Below, piece after piece: positions 8,569 to 16,946 of a DNA stretch of 64,000 nucleotides (the first letter of the stretch is position 1; each line of letters begins with the position of its first letter). The stretch is from Luteolibacter arcticus (GTDB lineage: Bacteria > Verrucomicrobiota > Verrucomicrobiia > Verrucomicrobiales > Akkermansiaceae). The notes under the pieces are model-generated. The model had not been told where the DNA came from and ran no database searches. It worked only from the letters and a program-made list of their open reading frames with translations. The DNA lies in the NCBI RefSeq assembly GCF_025950235.1, contig NZ_JAPDDT010000010.1:62001-126000 (forward strand), written 5' to 3'. A program made the position numbers and the translations under genes.

Positions 8569-9591
8569 TCACTTGTCCTCTTCGATCGCATTAGGTGCAC
8601 TCTGGATCACCGGCTTGAAGTAGCCTTCGATCTTGTAGCTCTTCGCCGCCCCCGTGGCGTCGATCTCATTGAAGTCGACGGAGATCCACCCGCGCAGTCG
8701 CGTTCCCGGCTCTCCGGGAGCGGTCTTCAGTTTGAGCGATTTCTTGGTCACCTCCCACCGCACTAGCGAATCAGGAGAAGGATAGACGGCCTTGAATTGA
8801 CAAACGAACTGACGCTTGGCATCGATCTCCACCGTCAGGGAACTCATGTAGGCGGGAAAGCCTCCCGATACTTCGAGTTCCACTCCGTCCCCCATCTTCA
8901 CGGCATCGCAGAACTCCATGGCATGCTCGCCCTGATGGGTGGAAATGCAGTTCGCCGTCTTCTCGATGAGGAGCAAGTCGTCGGGATCCAGGGTCCCGTC
9001 CATCGGGTCCGCCAAACTCCCGTCGGTCGTATCCTCGACGATCCAAGGCTGCCGGGCGGTCTCCATGGTCCCGAAGAACTTGCTGTCCAAATCCGGGACG
9101 ACCTCGGCGATCGCTACCAGCTTGTCCTCGCACTCCTCCTTCCCGGCACCTTGGGCCACACGTTGGGTGGCGAAAGAGAGCTCCCAAAGCCCGGCCTTCT
9201 GGCACGCATCGATCACCTCGATGACCCGCGTGTACTCCAAGGCGGCATCCCCCCGGATTCGCACCGGCTGGTCCTTGTTCTGCTCCGCGAGCTTCGTCAG
9301 CTCCGTCTTGAGTTCTTCGAGCGTGAGCTTCTTGCCAGCGAGGTGGACACTGCCGTCAGCGCTTATGTTGACGATGACTTCCTCCTCGGCCGGCACAGCG
9401 CCATCGGGCGCCGCTGGAACGGCGACTTTCAACTCGGACTTGTCGCCCAGGAACGCGAGCCCTTTGACGAGTGTCCCTACGGTTTCTTCCAGCTTGTCGA
9501 TCCGCTGGCTGAGTTCCTCGACCGTGGGATCGGCCAGCACAGGCGAACCAATGAACCCGGACAGGATGGCGACGATGATGGGGGCTCTCAT
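8569..9591 (-). CDS. Secreted protein with ExbD/TolR-like domain
   Basis: The 340-residue protein has a cleavable signal peptide (MRAPIIVAILSGFIGSPVLA), a short heptad-like helix (VEELSQRIDKLEETVGTLV), and a domain at about residues 70-145 that reads like the periplasmic domain of ExbD/TolR. The key strings are VIVNISADGSVHLAGKKLTLEEL and VRIRGDAALEYTRVIEVIDAC, matching the strand-helix-strand order and the 'D..Y..VI.V.D' helix. ExbD normally has an N-terminal membrane anchor and a conserved membrane Asp; here there is only a signal peptide and no ExbB gene nearby. The C-terminal 190 residues are unknown. The assignment is by pattern recognition. Confidence 0.6.
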   Translation of the reverse strand: MRAPIIVAILSGFIGSPVLADPTVEELSQRIDKLEETVGTLVKGLAFLGDKSELKVAVPAAPDGAVPAEEEVIVNISADGSVHLAGKKLTLEELKTELTKLAEQNKDQPVRIRGDAALEYTRVIEVIDACQKAGLWELSFATQRVAQGAGKEECEDKLVAIAEVVPDLDSKFFGTMETARQPWIVEDTTDGSLADPMDGTLDPDDLLLIEKTANCISTHQGEHAMEFCDAVKMGDGVELEVSGGFPAYMSSLTVEIDAKRQFVCQFKAVYPSPDSLVRWEVTKKSLKLKTAPGEPGTRLRGWISVDFNEIDATGAAKSYKIEGYFKPVIQSAPNAIEEDK

Positions 9592-9833
9592 GGTAGATGC
9601 GAGACGATCAAGCTAGGAACTAGCCCTTGGACATCGACGGATCAAACCGATTCACGGGTTCCAGAAAATGAGAAGGCGCTTGGCAAATAAGCAGCCTTCG
9701 AAAGCCAGACGATGATCGAACTTTCTGGCATGTTTTCCTGCTCAAACAGTGCTGGCATTCCCTTCCGTGTCGGAATTCGGAGTCGGGAAGCGTCGAGCTT
9801 GAAGCATCCCCGCAACGGGCCTAGTCTTACCAC

Positions 9834-10076
9834 ATGTCGCAAGAAGAACTCCTCAAGCGCATCACCGTCTCCGCGGACATCTGCCACGGCAAGCCGTGCA
9901 TCCGCGGGCTGCGCTATCCAGTGGAGTTCCTGCTCGAACTCCTGAGCGGCGACAGCACCGAGGCCGACATCCTCGCCGACTATCCCGATCTTGAGCCTGC
10001 GGACCTCCGCGCCGTCCACGCCTACGCCGCCCGGCTCAGCCGGATCAAACGGATCGAGCCCCTGTCCGCGGCGTGA
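9834..10076 (+). CDS. DUF433 antitoxin
   Basis: This 80-residue protein shows the DUF433 core: ITVSADICHGKPCIRGLRYPVEFLLELLSG followed by a short helix bundle (EADILADYPDLEPADLRAVHAYAA). DUF433 proteins are winged-helix-type DNA-binding antitoxins that usually precede a PIN-like toxin and repress their own operon. Its stop overlaps the toxin start by four bases (GTGA), as expected for a coupled pair. The 240 bases upstream, back to 9591, contain no gene and no clear palindromic operator. Confidence 0.85.
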   Translation: MSQEELLKRITVSADICHGKPCIRGLRYPVEFLLELLSGDSTEADILADYPDLEPADLRAVHAYAARLSRIKRIEPLSAA

Positions 10077-10426
10077 ACTTCGTGGTCGATGCCCAACTGC
10101 CAAGCTTGTTGGTCGAGTGGTTGAAGGATCAAGGTCACGACGCGATCCACACTCTGGACCTGCCCGCGGCCAATCGCACCACTGACGACGAGATTCGGGA
10201 GATCGCGGATCGCGAACATCGCATCGTGGTCACCAAGGATTCGGACTTCGTGGATTCCCACTTGCTCGCTCACAGTCCAGCGAAGCTCCTGTTGATCGCT
10301 ACGGGAAACATCGCAAATCCCGCGCTGCTGAATCTCTTCTCGAGTCATTCGGAATCGATTACCCGGGCTCTTGAAACGTCGGACTTTGTCGAACTTGCCG
10401 CCGATTGTGTCGTTCTCCACGACTGA
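10073..10426 (+). CDS. DUF5615 PIN-like toxin
   Basis: The 117-residue protein belongs to the DUF5615/Mut7-C-like PIN-type nucleases. The N-terminal acidic motif FVVDAQLP, the conserved G-H-D region (DQGHDAIHTLD), the D-D-E-I helix (TTDDEIREIADRE) and the VVTKDSDF motif are all present in the family's order. These acidic residues would bind Mg2+ for RNA cleavage. It starts with GTG overlapping the antitoxin stop. It is the first of two DUF433/DUF5615 pairs in the window. Confidence 0.85.
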   Translation: MNFVVDAQLPSLLVEWLKDQGHDAIHTLDLPAANRTTDDEIREIADREHRIVVTKDSDFVDSHLLAHSPAKLLLIATGNIANPALLNLFSSHSESITRALETSDFVELAADCVVLHD

Positions 10427-10474
10427 GAAGAAATCAGTTACCTCCCGTCGGAGCCAGCGGGCGGCGGGCGCCAG

Positions 10475-12547
10475 CTAGAAACTGATCCCCACCTCCAGCA
10501 GCAGCCGCTTGTCCGACTCACCACCATCCCGCCATTCACCGCTCCCGGTCAGGTCGAAGAACACGGCACCGTCGCCAGGCAACCAGCGAATCCCGCCTTC
10601 TAAGAGCAGCGAATCCCGCCCCGGCACTTGCGGTTCGATGGCGAAGCCCTGACCGGCCGAGCTCTGAAAAATCGCCGAGTCCGGCACGATCGGGCGGTGG
10701 CGCCAACCGGCGACGAAGTTCGGGAACACCGGCCCCGCCGCAGTATCGAATCGCCCCCACGTCTGCCAGCCGAGCAGCGTCGTCACCGAGCTGAAATCGC
10801 GGCCGCCCATCGCAACGCCACCGATTTCCTGATAGGCATCCAAGCTGCCGAAGGAACCATCAATCCCTAGCACCGGGCCATGCTTCCACGCGCCGGCTTC
10901 GAACTCGCGGGTGAACCAGAACGACAACCGGTGCACCGTGGCATCCTGATCGGCCGGGAAAACCATGCCGGATCCAAACCGCCGCAGCTCTTGGTCGAAG
11001 ACACCGATCTCGTAGGCGAGCGCCGCATGGTAGCCGTCTTTCTTCCAATCGAGCGAACCACCGAAGGCCGCACCCGTTATATCCACATCGCCGAAGCCAT
11101 CCACATCCAGCCGCGAGTCGATCCCACCGAACGAAAGCTCCGCCTGCCACTCCGGCGTGAGCTGCCAGGTCATGGCAGCACTGGCGCTCCACGATTCGGC
11201 CTCGACGCTGTTACCGGCGGACAGACCGAGATCGAGCAGGCGGAAGTCTGCGGAAATCGTCCGGTTCCCCTGCCCCTCGCTGATCTCCGGGCGACCGGAG
11301 GCCGCCCCACCGAGCAGCCCGGGTAGAATATACGGCTGGATATTGGCGAGCGACACGCTGCCAGCCTCCGGCTTGATGATCGGGATCGAACCTCCGGGTG
11401 ATATCTCCGGGTCGCCACTGCCGATGAGGCGCTGGCCGGAGTCGTTCGCGGCCAACATCATTTCGCCCGGTATCCCGCTGTCCATGAAAGGCGCGGTCAA
11501 TCCGGCGTCAGAAGAGACGACCTCCGCCACGGAAGACCCGATCCCCGCATTGGCCCCGACTTCCGGCATCTCGGCAAAACGGCTGCCCGCCGGCACCGCC
11601 TCCGCAACCCGAGAAGGAATCACGGGCGAAATCGCTGGCGCGGCGAAAGCATACGCGGCCTCGTCCCCCACTGCAGGAACCTCCAGTGGGAGCAGATCCG
11701 GACTTTGGGAAACCGGCAGCGGCGCGGGAGCCACCGGCCTTGGAGCGGGCACTGCGTGGGCAACCACCGTCGGCTGCGGATTCTCCGCGGGTTGAGGATC
11801 GTCCTTCCGAACCGCCACCGGGGCCACTGGCTCGACGGGACGCGGAGTCGGCTCGATGTGAGGAACAGCCTTGTTGTCCTGCTGAACCACGTTGGAACCT
11901 CCCTGCTGCGTTCTCGGCAGCAGCGTCAGAAGCAAGGCCACCGCCGCGGCTGCTGCCACCCACCCCGAGCGGCGCGGTGCACCGAAGACGACATGCCGCA
12001 GACGGTTGCGCTCCCACCATCCCGGCCGGGCAATGGCCGGCATGGCCTCGCTCAAGCGGGTGCAGATGCGGCCGTAGGACAGCGCCTCCTCGCGCAGGGA
12101 AGCATTCACCTCCATGCGGCGCTCAAGGCGCTCGCGCTCTGCAGACGGCATTTCGCCCAGCGCCCAAGCGGTCAAATTATCGCCCGCGGCCGCACCGGTC
12201 ATCTGGCGGATCAGCTCGCGGCGCTGCTCGTCTTCAAAGGCGATCTCGCCGGGATCGAGCGCCTCCCCCAGCAGGGCGGTGAATTCCTCCAATTCCGCCG
12301 CTTCCGAAGCATCGGGTGCCGCGCCCACGGTAGCGAAGGCGGCCAGCAGCTTGCTCCGCTGAGCCGACGACAACTCGATCTCGCCCGGGTCGAGCGCCTC
12401 ACAGAGGAGCTTCTCAAATTCATCGTCGGGTGCGCTCACCGCCTGCGACTCTCCGTCCGCCTCGGGGCGCGAAGACGACAGCTCCACCTCGCCGGGGGCG
12501 AATGCCTCGGCGAGCAGCTTTTCGAATTCGTCGTCAGGCGTCGTCAT
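10475..12547 (-). CDS. Anti-sigma-like transmembrane protein ending in a beta-barrel domain
   Basis: ATG 12547 overlaps the sigma factor stop by four bases and gives 690 residues. Residues 1-110 hold three copies of a short helix motif (DEFEKLLAEAFAPGE, DEFEKLLCEALDPGE, EEFTALLGEALDPGE). Residues 124-172 resemble an anti-sigma/VWA-associated helical module (LTAWALGEMPSAERERLERRM). A single membrane helix lies at 196-211 (WVAAAAAVALLLTLLP), followed by a Pro-rich linker to about 290 and a low-complexity stretch to about 425. Residues 430-690 alternate aromatic and polar residues like an autotransporter barrel and end LLLEVGISF, with the terminal Phe of outer membrane proteins. No zinc-finger Cys/His motif is seen. 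The combination is unusual; the barrel and the anti-sigma role are inferred. Confidence 0.7.
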   Translation of the reverse strand: MTTPDDEFEKLLAEAFAPGEVELSSSRPEADGESQAVSAPDDEFEKLLCEALDPGEIELSSAQRSKLLAAFATVGAAPDASEAAELEEFTALLGEALDPGEIAFEDEQRRELIRQMTGAAAGDNLTAWALGEMPSAERERLERRMEVNASLREEALSYGRICTRLSEAMPAIARPGWWERNRLRHVVFGAPRRSGWVAAAAAVALLLTLLPRTQQGGSNVVQQDNKAVPHIEPTPRPVEPVAPVAVRKDDPQPAENPQPTVVAHAVPAPRPVAPAPLPVSQSPDLLPLEVPAVGDEAAYAFAAPAISPVIPSRVAEAVPAGSRFAEMPEVGANAGIGSSVAEVVSSDAGLTAPFMDSGIPGEMMLAANDSGQRLIGSGDPEISPGGSIPIIKPEAGSVSLANIQPYILPGLLGGAASGRPEISEGQGNRTISADFRLLDLGLSAGNSVEAESWSASAAMTWQLTPEWQAELSFGGIDSRLDVDGFGDVDITGAAFGGSLDWKKDGYHAALAYEIGVFDQELRRFGSGMVFPADQDATVHRLSFWFTREFEAGAWKHGPVLGIDGSFGSLDAYQEIGGVAMGGRDFSSVTTLLGWQTWGRFDTAAGPVFPNFVAGWRHRPIVPDSAIFQSSAGQGFAIEPQVPGRDSLLLEGGIRWLPGDGAVFFDLTGSGEWRDGGESDKRLLLEVGISF

Positions 12548-13071
12548 CGTCCGTGACCCTCCTTCAGCCACTGGTCGCGCAGCTCCTTCACCGCATGGTG
12601 GAGCAGATAGCCGACGTGCCCTTCGGTGATGCCGGTGACCTCGCTGATCTCGCGGTAGCTGAGGCCAGCTTGGAATTTCAACCGCACCAGCTCGCGCTCG
12701 CGCTCCGGCAGGGACTCCACCATGCGCAGCAGCGCGGAGTTTTTCTCCTCCGTCTCGATCCGGGCGGATGGCTCGGGAATGCCGTCAAAGTCGCGCTCCA
12801 GATGATCGTCCTCCAGCGGGACGAGGCGGAACTGCTTGCGCCGGATGTCGATCAGGCGGTTCCGGCAAACGCTGAACAGCCACGCGGAGAGATTCTGCGG
12901 GCGGGCCTTGGTGACTTCCGAGGCGAGGCTGAGAAAGGTGTCCTGCACGGCATCCCGCGCCATCTCGCGGTCGCCGCACTGGCCAAAGGCATACTTCAAG
13001 AGCGGCTTTTCATAGCGCTCCAGGGTTTCCAACAACCAGGCGTCGGAGGGCTCAGAGGTCAGTGCGGGCAT
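12544..13071 (-). CDS. ECF (sigma-70 family) RNA polymerase sigma factor
   Basis: From ATG 13071 the protein has 175 residues, the normal ECF length. Region 2 is visible (YEKPLLKYAFGQCGDREMARDAVQDTF, then LSAWLFSVCRNRLID) and so is region 4 (LPERERELVRLKFQAGLSYREISEVTGITEGHVGYLLHHAVKELR) with its helix-turn-helix. Upstream in-frame codons extend to 13278, but they run through low-complexity sequence and a hairpin, so they are not used. It is translationally coupled to the membrane protein, which is the likely anti-sigma partner. Confidence 0.9.
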   Translation of the reverse strand: MPALTSEPSDAWLLETLERYEKPLLKYAFGQCGDREMARDAVQDTFLSLASEVTKARPQNLSAWLFSVCRNRLIDIRRKQFRLVPLEDDHLERDFDGIPEPSARIETEEKNSALLRMVESLPERERELVRLKFQAGLSYREISEVTGITEGHVGYLLHHAVKELRDQWLKEGHGR

Positions 13072-13103
13072 GGAAGGAAACTGCGAGAGAGGGAAAACCC
13101 CCA

Positions 13104-13137
13104 CCGCCGGACGAAAGAAACCGGCGGCGGGAGTATA
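13104..13137 (-). promoter_or_regulatory. Leader hairpin and TATACT box upstream of the ECF sigma gene
   Basis: In the 172-base gap between the sigma gene (13071) and the next upstream gene (13244) there is an inverted repeat, CCGCCGG at 13104-13110 and CCGGCGG at 13121-13127, separated by ten A-rich bases. Directly upstream on the minus strand, 13132-13137 reads TATACT, a good match to a -10 box. No convincing -35 box is seen at the right distance. The hairpin would lie in the 5' leader; it could affect translation or may be incidental. Confidence 0.3.
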
Positions 13138-13243
13138 TGGGCCTTGGGGGAGAAAAACGGAAGCGCGGGAATCGGTGACGGAATGCATGACGGACTCCCC
13201 CAGGCTTCCTTGGAAATTTCCCGAAAAAATTTCGGCGGACCGC

Positions 13244-13633
13244 TCAGACCAACCAACCGCCGGCCATTGCCACGGCAAAAACGCCGAGCGAGACCACCAC
13301 TCCGGCCCCGAAAATCAGCAACCGCCCGCGCCCGAGCGGCTGACCCTGGCGGAACAAACCGCGCAGGTAGAGCTCCGCCACCGGGCCGAGCAGGAAGCAG
13401 AAATTCGCCCCGACAGCCACCATCACTGCCATGATCAAGGCGATGGAGAGAGGCATCCCCTGCTCGCCAACCCACCCGACAATCGCCACCACTCCCGGAA
13501 TTGCCAAAATGGCATTGTACCACAGCCGCAGCTTTTCCCAAGCCACCACGATTTCCCGCAGCGCCGGCCGCTGGTTGTAGTCCGCTTCCGGTCCGGCACC
13601 TGCACTTGGCGGGGCGTAGGGATTCTCGCTCAT
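13244..13633 (-). CDS. Small membrane protein with NPYAPP N-terminus
   Basis: From ATG 13633 the protein has 129 residues. It begins MSENPYAPPSA, a short motif often found at the cytosolic N-terminus of small bacterial membrane proteins. Three to four hydrophobic helices follow (about residues 40-58, 62-85 and 100-128). No function can be assigned. The ATG overlaps the stop of the DUF971 gene by four bases, so it is the last gene of the protease-yggS-DUF971 operon. The in-frame extension up to 13825 reads through the DUF971 gene and is rejected. Confidence 0.72.
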   Translation of the reverse strand: MSENPYAPPSAGAGPEADYNQRPALREIVVAWEKLRLWYNAILAIPGVVAIVGWVGEQGMPLSIALIMAVMVAVGANFCFLLGPVAELYLRGLFRQGQPLGRGRLLIFGAGVVVSLGVFAVAMAGGWLV

Positions 13634-13932
13634 GGCAGGATCGCCAGGCGACGCAGGTAGTCGAAGGTGTAGAGGCCGGTCGAGTGGCCATCCGCCCAGA
13701 AAAGCTGGATCGCGTAACCGCCGACCACCTCGCTCTTCTGCAGCTCGAAGCCGCGCGGGCCGATCTGCTGGACCGGCCGGAGAACCCGGCCGAGCGCGTC
13801 CGGCTCGCCCTGACAGGCCGCGCACGGGCAGGCGCGGCGCAACAGGTCGAGCTGCAGGTATAGCTCCTCGCCATCCTCAAAGGCGAGGGCGAGTTCATTG
13901 CCGATCACGAGGACATTTTGCAGGCGGCTCAT
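13630..13932 (-). CDS. DUF971 (GBBH-like N-terminal domain) protein
   Basis: The 100-residue protein shows the DUF971 pattern: an N-terminal beta segment, the Cys cluster RACPCAACQGE near residue 33, and the C-terminal GGYAIQLFWADGHSTGLYTFDYLR. This domain also forms the N-terminus of gamma-butyrobetaine hydroxylase and is often linked with Fe-S/ApbC proteins; the cysteines and the late histidine probably bind a metal. It overlaps yggS upstream by four bases and its stop overlaps the next ATG, so it is tightly coupled in the operon. Confidence 0.88.
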   Translation of the reverse strand: MSRLQNVLVIGNELALAFEDGEELYLQLDLLRRACPCAACQGEPDALGRVLRPVQQIGPRGFELQKSEVVGGYAIQLFWADGHSTGLYTFDYLRRLAILP

Positions 13933-14615
13933 GCTGGGTAGGGACGATAACCGAAAAGTGCGGAGCCGACCCGAACGACAGTCGAGCCTTCAAGCACAGC
14001 ATCCTCGAAATCCGCGCTCATTCCCATGCTCAATCCCGGCAGCGCGAGGCCGGATTCCTTCCGCAAGCGGTCCCGGAGTTCCCGGGTCGCGGCGAACCAG
14101 CGGCGGGCTGCCGCGGCATCATCCGGCGGGATCGCCATCAGGCCGGCAATCTCCACCTGCCGAAGCGCAGCCAATTCCGCCGCGGAGGCCACCAGTTCGT
14201 CGGGCGAGAAGCCGCCTTTGCTCGCTTCGCTGGCAATGTTCACCTCTAGATAGATCTGCGGGCGCTTCCCCTCCTCACTGGCGACGCGATCGAGATACTC
14301 GGCCAACCGCAGCGAATCGACGCTGTGAATGACCGGGAAGGCGGCCACCACCTTGCGCGCCTTGTTGCGCTGGAGGCCACCGATGAAGTGCCACTCGATA
14401 TCGGCTGGCAGCGCCTCGATCTTCGGCGCGGCTTCCTGCTGGCGGCTCTCGCCGAAGCAGCGCTGGCCGGCGGCATAGGCCTCCTGCACCGCCTCAGCAG
14501 GAAAGGTTTTCGACACCGCCAGCAAGGTTACCCCGGCCGGTTCGCGATCGGCGCGGCTACAGGCGTCATCGATGCGTCCGCGCAAGGCGGCCAAGCGTCC
14601 GGCCAAGTCACCCAT
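13929..14615 (-). CDS. yggS: YggS/PLPBP family pyridoxal-phosphate-binding protein
   Basis: The 228-residue product matches the YggS/PROSC family of PLP-homeostasis proteins. The PLP lysine sits in LLAVSKTFP near residue 36. FGESRQQEA replaces the usual FGENR-QE box with one substitution, and HFIGGLQRNK follows as expected. The C-terminal phosphate-binding region (LSMGMSADFEDAVLEGSTVVRVGSALFG) is intact. ATG 14615 shares one base with the protease stop (TGATG), so translation is probably coupled; a TTG one codon upstream is an alternative. Confidence 0.93.
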   Translation of the reverse strand: MGDLAGRLAALRGRIDDACSRADREPAGVTLLAVSKTFPAEAVQEAYAAGQRCFGESRQQEAAPKIEALPADIEWHFIGGLQRNKARKVVAAFPVIHSVDSLRLAEYLDRVASEEGKRPQIYLEVNIASEASKGGFSPDELVASAAELAALRQVEIAGLMAIPPDDAAAARRWFAATRELRDRLRKESGLALPGLSMGMSADFEDAVLEGSTVVRVGSALFGYRPYPA

Positions 14616-16858
14616 CAACGACGCTCCAGCATCCCGGCCATCCGGGCGTTGCGGGTGATTTCCACAAGGTCGCCGAGGATCGACAGACCCTCACGCTTGT
14701 AGGGATCCAGGCCGGTCGGCCACCGCGGGGTGTCATCGAGTTCGGCGGTCGCGTCCTTCGCCCGGCGCATGAACTCCTCGTTCTCCTTGCTCGGGTCGAA
14801 GGGGCGCAAATCGCCGCCTTTCTCCACGTCGTCCAGCGTCAGCTTGAAGAAGGTGAAGATCTCCTTGTCCTTCTTCTCCGCCTCGCCGAAGCGGGCCTTG
14901 CGCTCGACATTGCGCTCGTGCTGCTGGGCCTCGATGTCTTCGAGCTCCTTCTTCCGGTCGGCGAGCTTGAGCGAGACCTTGTTATCGCGGATGCGCGCCT
15001 TGGTCTTGGTCACGTCCTCGATGACGTAGGAGAAGTCCTTCGAATTCTTGATCCGCTCGGTGCTGAGTTCTGCCAGCCGCGGACGGAACAGGTCTTCCTT
15101 CTTCAGCGGTGCGAAGTCGGGAGCGACCCGGATGCGATCATACTCCAGCGGGTGATCGAGGAACGCCTCGCCCACATCCAACGCATCGGTAAGGCTCGGG
15201 AGGACCACGTCCGGCACCACGCCCTTGTTCTGAGTCGAGTTTCCGGACGGGCGGTAGAATTTCTGGATGGTCACCTTCAGGGTGCCGGCCTTGTTGCGGG
15301 CCTTGAAGAACGGCAGCATGCGGCCGATATCCATCGGCTGCTGGACGGTGCCTTTGCCGAAGGTGGACGACTCGCCGACGACCACGGCGCGGTTGTTGTC
15401 CTGGAGCGCGCCGGCAAGGATCTCACTGGCGGAAGCACTGCTCTTGTCGGTGAGTATCACCATCGGGCCGTCGTAGATTGGCTCCTTGGCGTCCGACTCC
15501 TTCACCTGGATCTCGCCGAAGGTATTCTTGACCTGCACCACCGGACCGCGCCGGGTGAAGAAACCGGTCATGCGGCGGACTTCCTCAAGCGCGCCGCCGC
15601 CGTTGTTGCGGAGGTCGAGCACGAGCCCGTCGATGCCTTCGTCCTTGAGACGCTCGAGCAACCGCTCCACGTCCACCGAGCAACGGGTCTTGCCCTCGTC
15701 AAAGTCAGCATAGAACGAGGGCAGGGTGATCATACCGATGCGCGTCTTTTCGCCGTCGGCGGACTTCATGTCGATGATCTCGGCGCTGGCTTGCTCGTCC
15801 TTCAACTCGACCATGTCGCGGACAATGGTGATAAGCGTGGTCTCGCCCGGTGCGCCGCCGGCAGGCTCGGCCTTCATCTGCACCGGCGTACCCTTCTGCC
15901 CGCGGATCAGATCGACCACCTTGTCGATCTTCATGAACATGATATCGACCATTTCGCGGGGTCCGTCCCCATCCGGGTCCACGGCCACCACGCGGTCATT
16001 CAGCTTGAGCGCGCCGTGCTTGTCGGCGGGTCCACCGACCACGATGCCCATGATCTTGGTCGCGCCGTCTTCCTCGCCCTGCAGCAAGGCTCCGATGCCC
16101 ACGAGCTCGTTTTTCATCCCGTCGCGGAACCGGTCCATCTCGCGGGTGCTCATATAGTCGGTGTGCGGGTCGAACGAGCGGGCCACCGAGCTCAGGAACA
16201 TCGCGGCCACGTCCTCGTCATCGACATCCTTCACCACGCTGTGAAGGAAGCGCTCGTAGCGCAGCGAGATCTTCTCCTTCGGATCCTTGTCGTTCTTCAG
16301 CGGATTCGGCTTGCCCTGCTTCTCGGCGAGCTGGGCGATCATGTCGCGGCGGAGGATTTCGGAAAGCAGCGCTTCCTTGGTCTGCTTGCGCCAGTTCTCC
16401 ATCGCCTCGGCCTCATCCTTCGGCCACGCGGCGTCCTTGCGGCTGCGCTCGATGCTCTCGTCCTTGGCGAAATCGAAGTTGTTTTCGGCCAGCAAGCGCT
16501 TGGTTTCCGCCACCCGGGCTTCCACACGCTGCTTGAAGGTATCGTAGATGTCCTTGGCCGCGACCATGCTGTTCTCCTGCAGCAGCATGGCGGACAGATC
16601 CTTGCCATACTGGCGATTGAAGCGGTCGATGTCGGCTTGGATGAAGTAAACCTTCCCGGAGTCGAGGTCGGCGATGAAATCGTCGAGAAAGCGCTGGCTC
16701 AGGTTGTTGAACGGCAGCCGGGCGAAGTGGCTGTTTTGCAGCATGATCGCCATCTGCCGTCCGACTTCATCGAAATTGGCCTGCTGTGCGCAGGCGGTGA
16801 GCGTGGTGGCGGCGGCGACGGCCGCCAAGGCGGCTCTGCGAATGCGGGAAATGCTCAT
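14615..16858 (-). CDS. Tail-specific protease (Prc/CtpA type, S41), lipoprotein
   Basis: The 747-residue protein starts at ATG 16858. A lipobox (LTAC, Cys23) ends the signal peptide, so it is probably tethered in the periplasm. A PDZ-like domain lies at about 245-350. The S41 catalytic set is complete: SASASEI with Ser476, Asp487 in LQDNNRA, and Lys502 in FGKGTVQQ, matching the Ser-Asp-Lys spacing of E. coli Prc apart from one inserted residue. A DUF3340-like C-terminal region follows. It degrades or trims periplasmic proteins and peptidoglycan enzymes in known relatives. It heads a four-gene operon. Confidence 0.93.
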   Translation of the reverse strand: MSISRIRRAALAAVAAATTLTACAQQANFDEVGRQMAIMLQNSHFARLPFNNLSQRFLDDFIADLDSGKVYFIQADIDRFNRQYGKDLSAMLLQENSMVAAKDIYDTFKQRVEARVAETKRLLAENNFDFAKDESIERSRKDAAWPKDEAEAMENWRKQTKEALLSEILRRDMIAQLAEKQGKPNPLKNDKDPKEKISLRYERFLHSVVKDVDDEDVAAMFLSSVARSFDPHTDYMSTREMDRFRDGMKNELVGIGALLQGEEDGATKIMGIVVGGPADKHGALKLNDRVVAVDPDGDGPREMVDIMFMKIDKVVDLIRGQKGTPVQMKAEPAGGAPGETTLITIVRDMVELKDEQASAEIIDMKSADGEKTRIGMITLPSFYADFDEGKTRCSVDVERLLERLKDEGIDGLVLDLRNNGGGALEEVRRMTGFFTRRGPVVQVKNTFGEIQVKESDAKEPIYDGPMVILTDKSSASASEILAGALQDNNRAVVVGESSTFGKGTVQQPMDIGRMLPFFKARNKAGTLKVTIQKFYRPSGNSTQNKGVVPDVVLPSLTDALDVGEAFLDHPLEYDRIRVAPDFAPLKKEDLFRPRLAELSTERIKNSKDFSYVIEDVTKTKARIRDNKVSLKLADRKKELEDIEAQQHERNVERKARFGEAEKKDKEIFTFFKLTLDDVEKGGDLRPFDPSKENEEFMRRAKDATAELDDTPRWPTGLDPYKREGLSILGDLVEITRNARMAGMLERR

Positions 16859-16946
16859 GGAGAGAACCAATTCTGGGCTGAACAAGTGGGAGAGCGTCGC
16901 ACGAAGGTCCGAAATGTCGATTTTTTAAAAAGCACTGCACATATCC

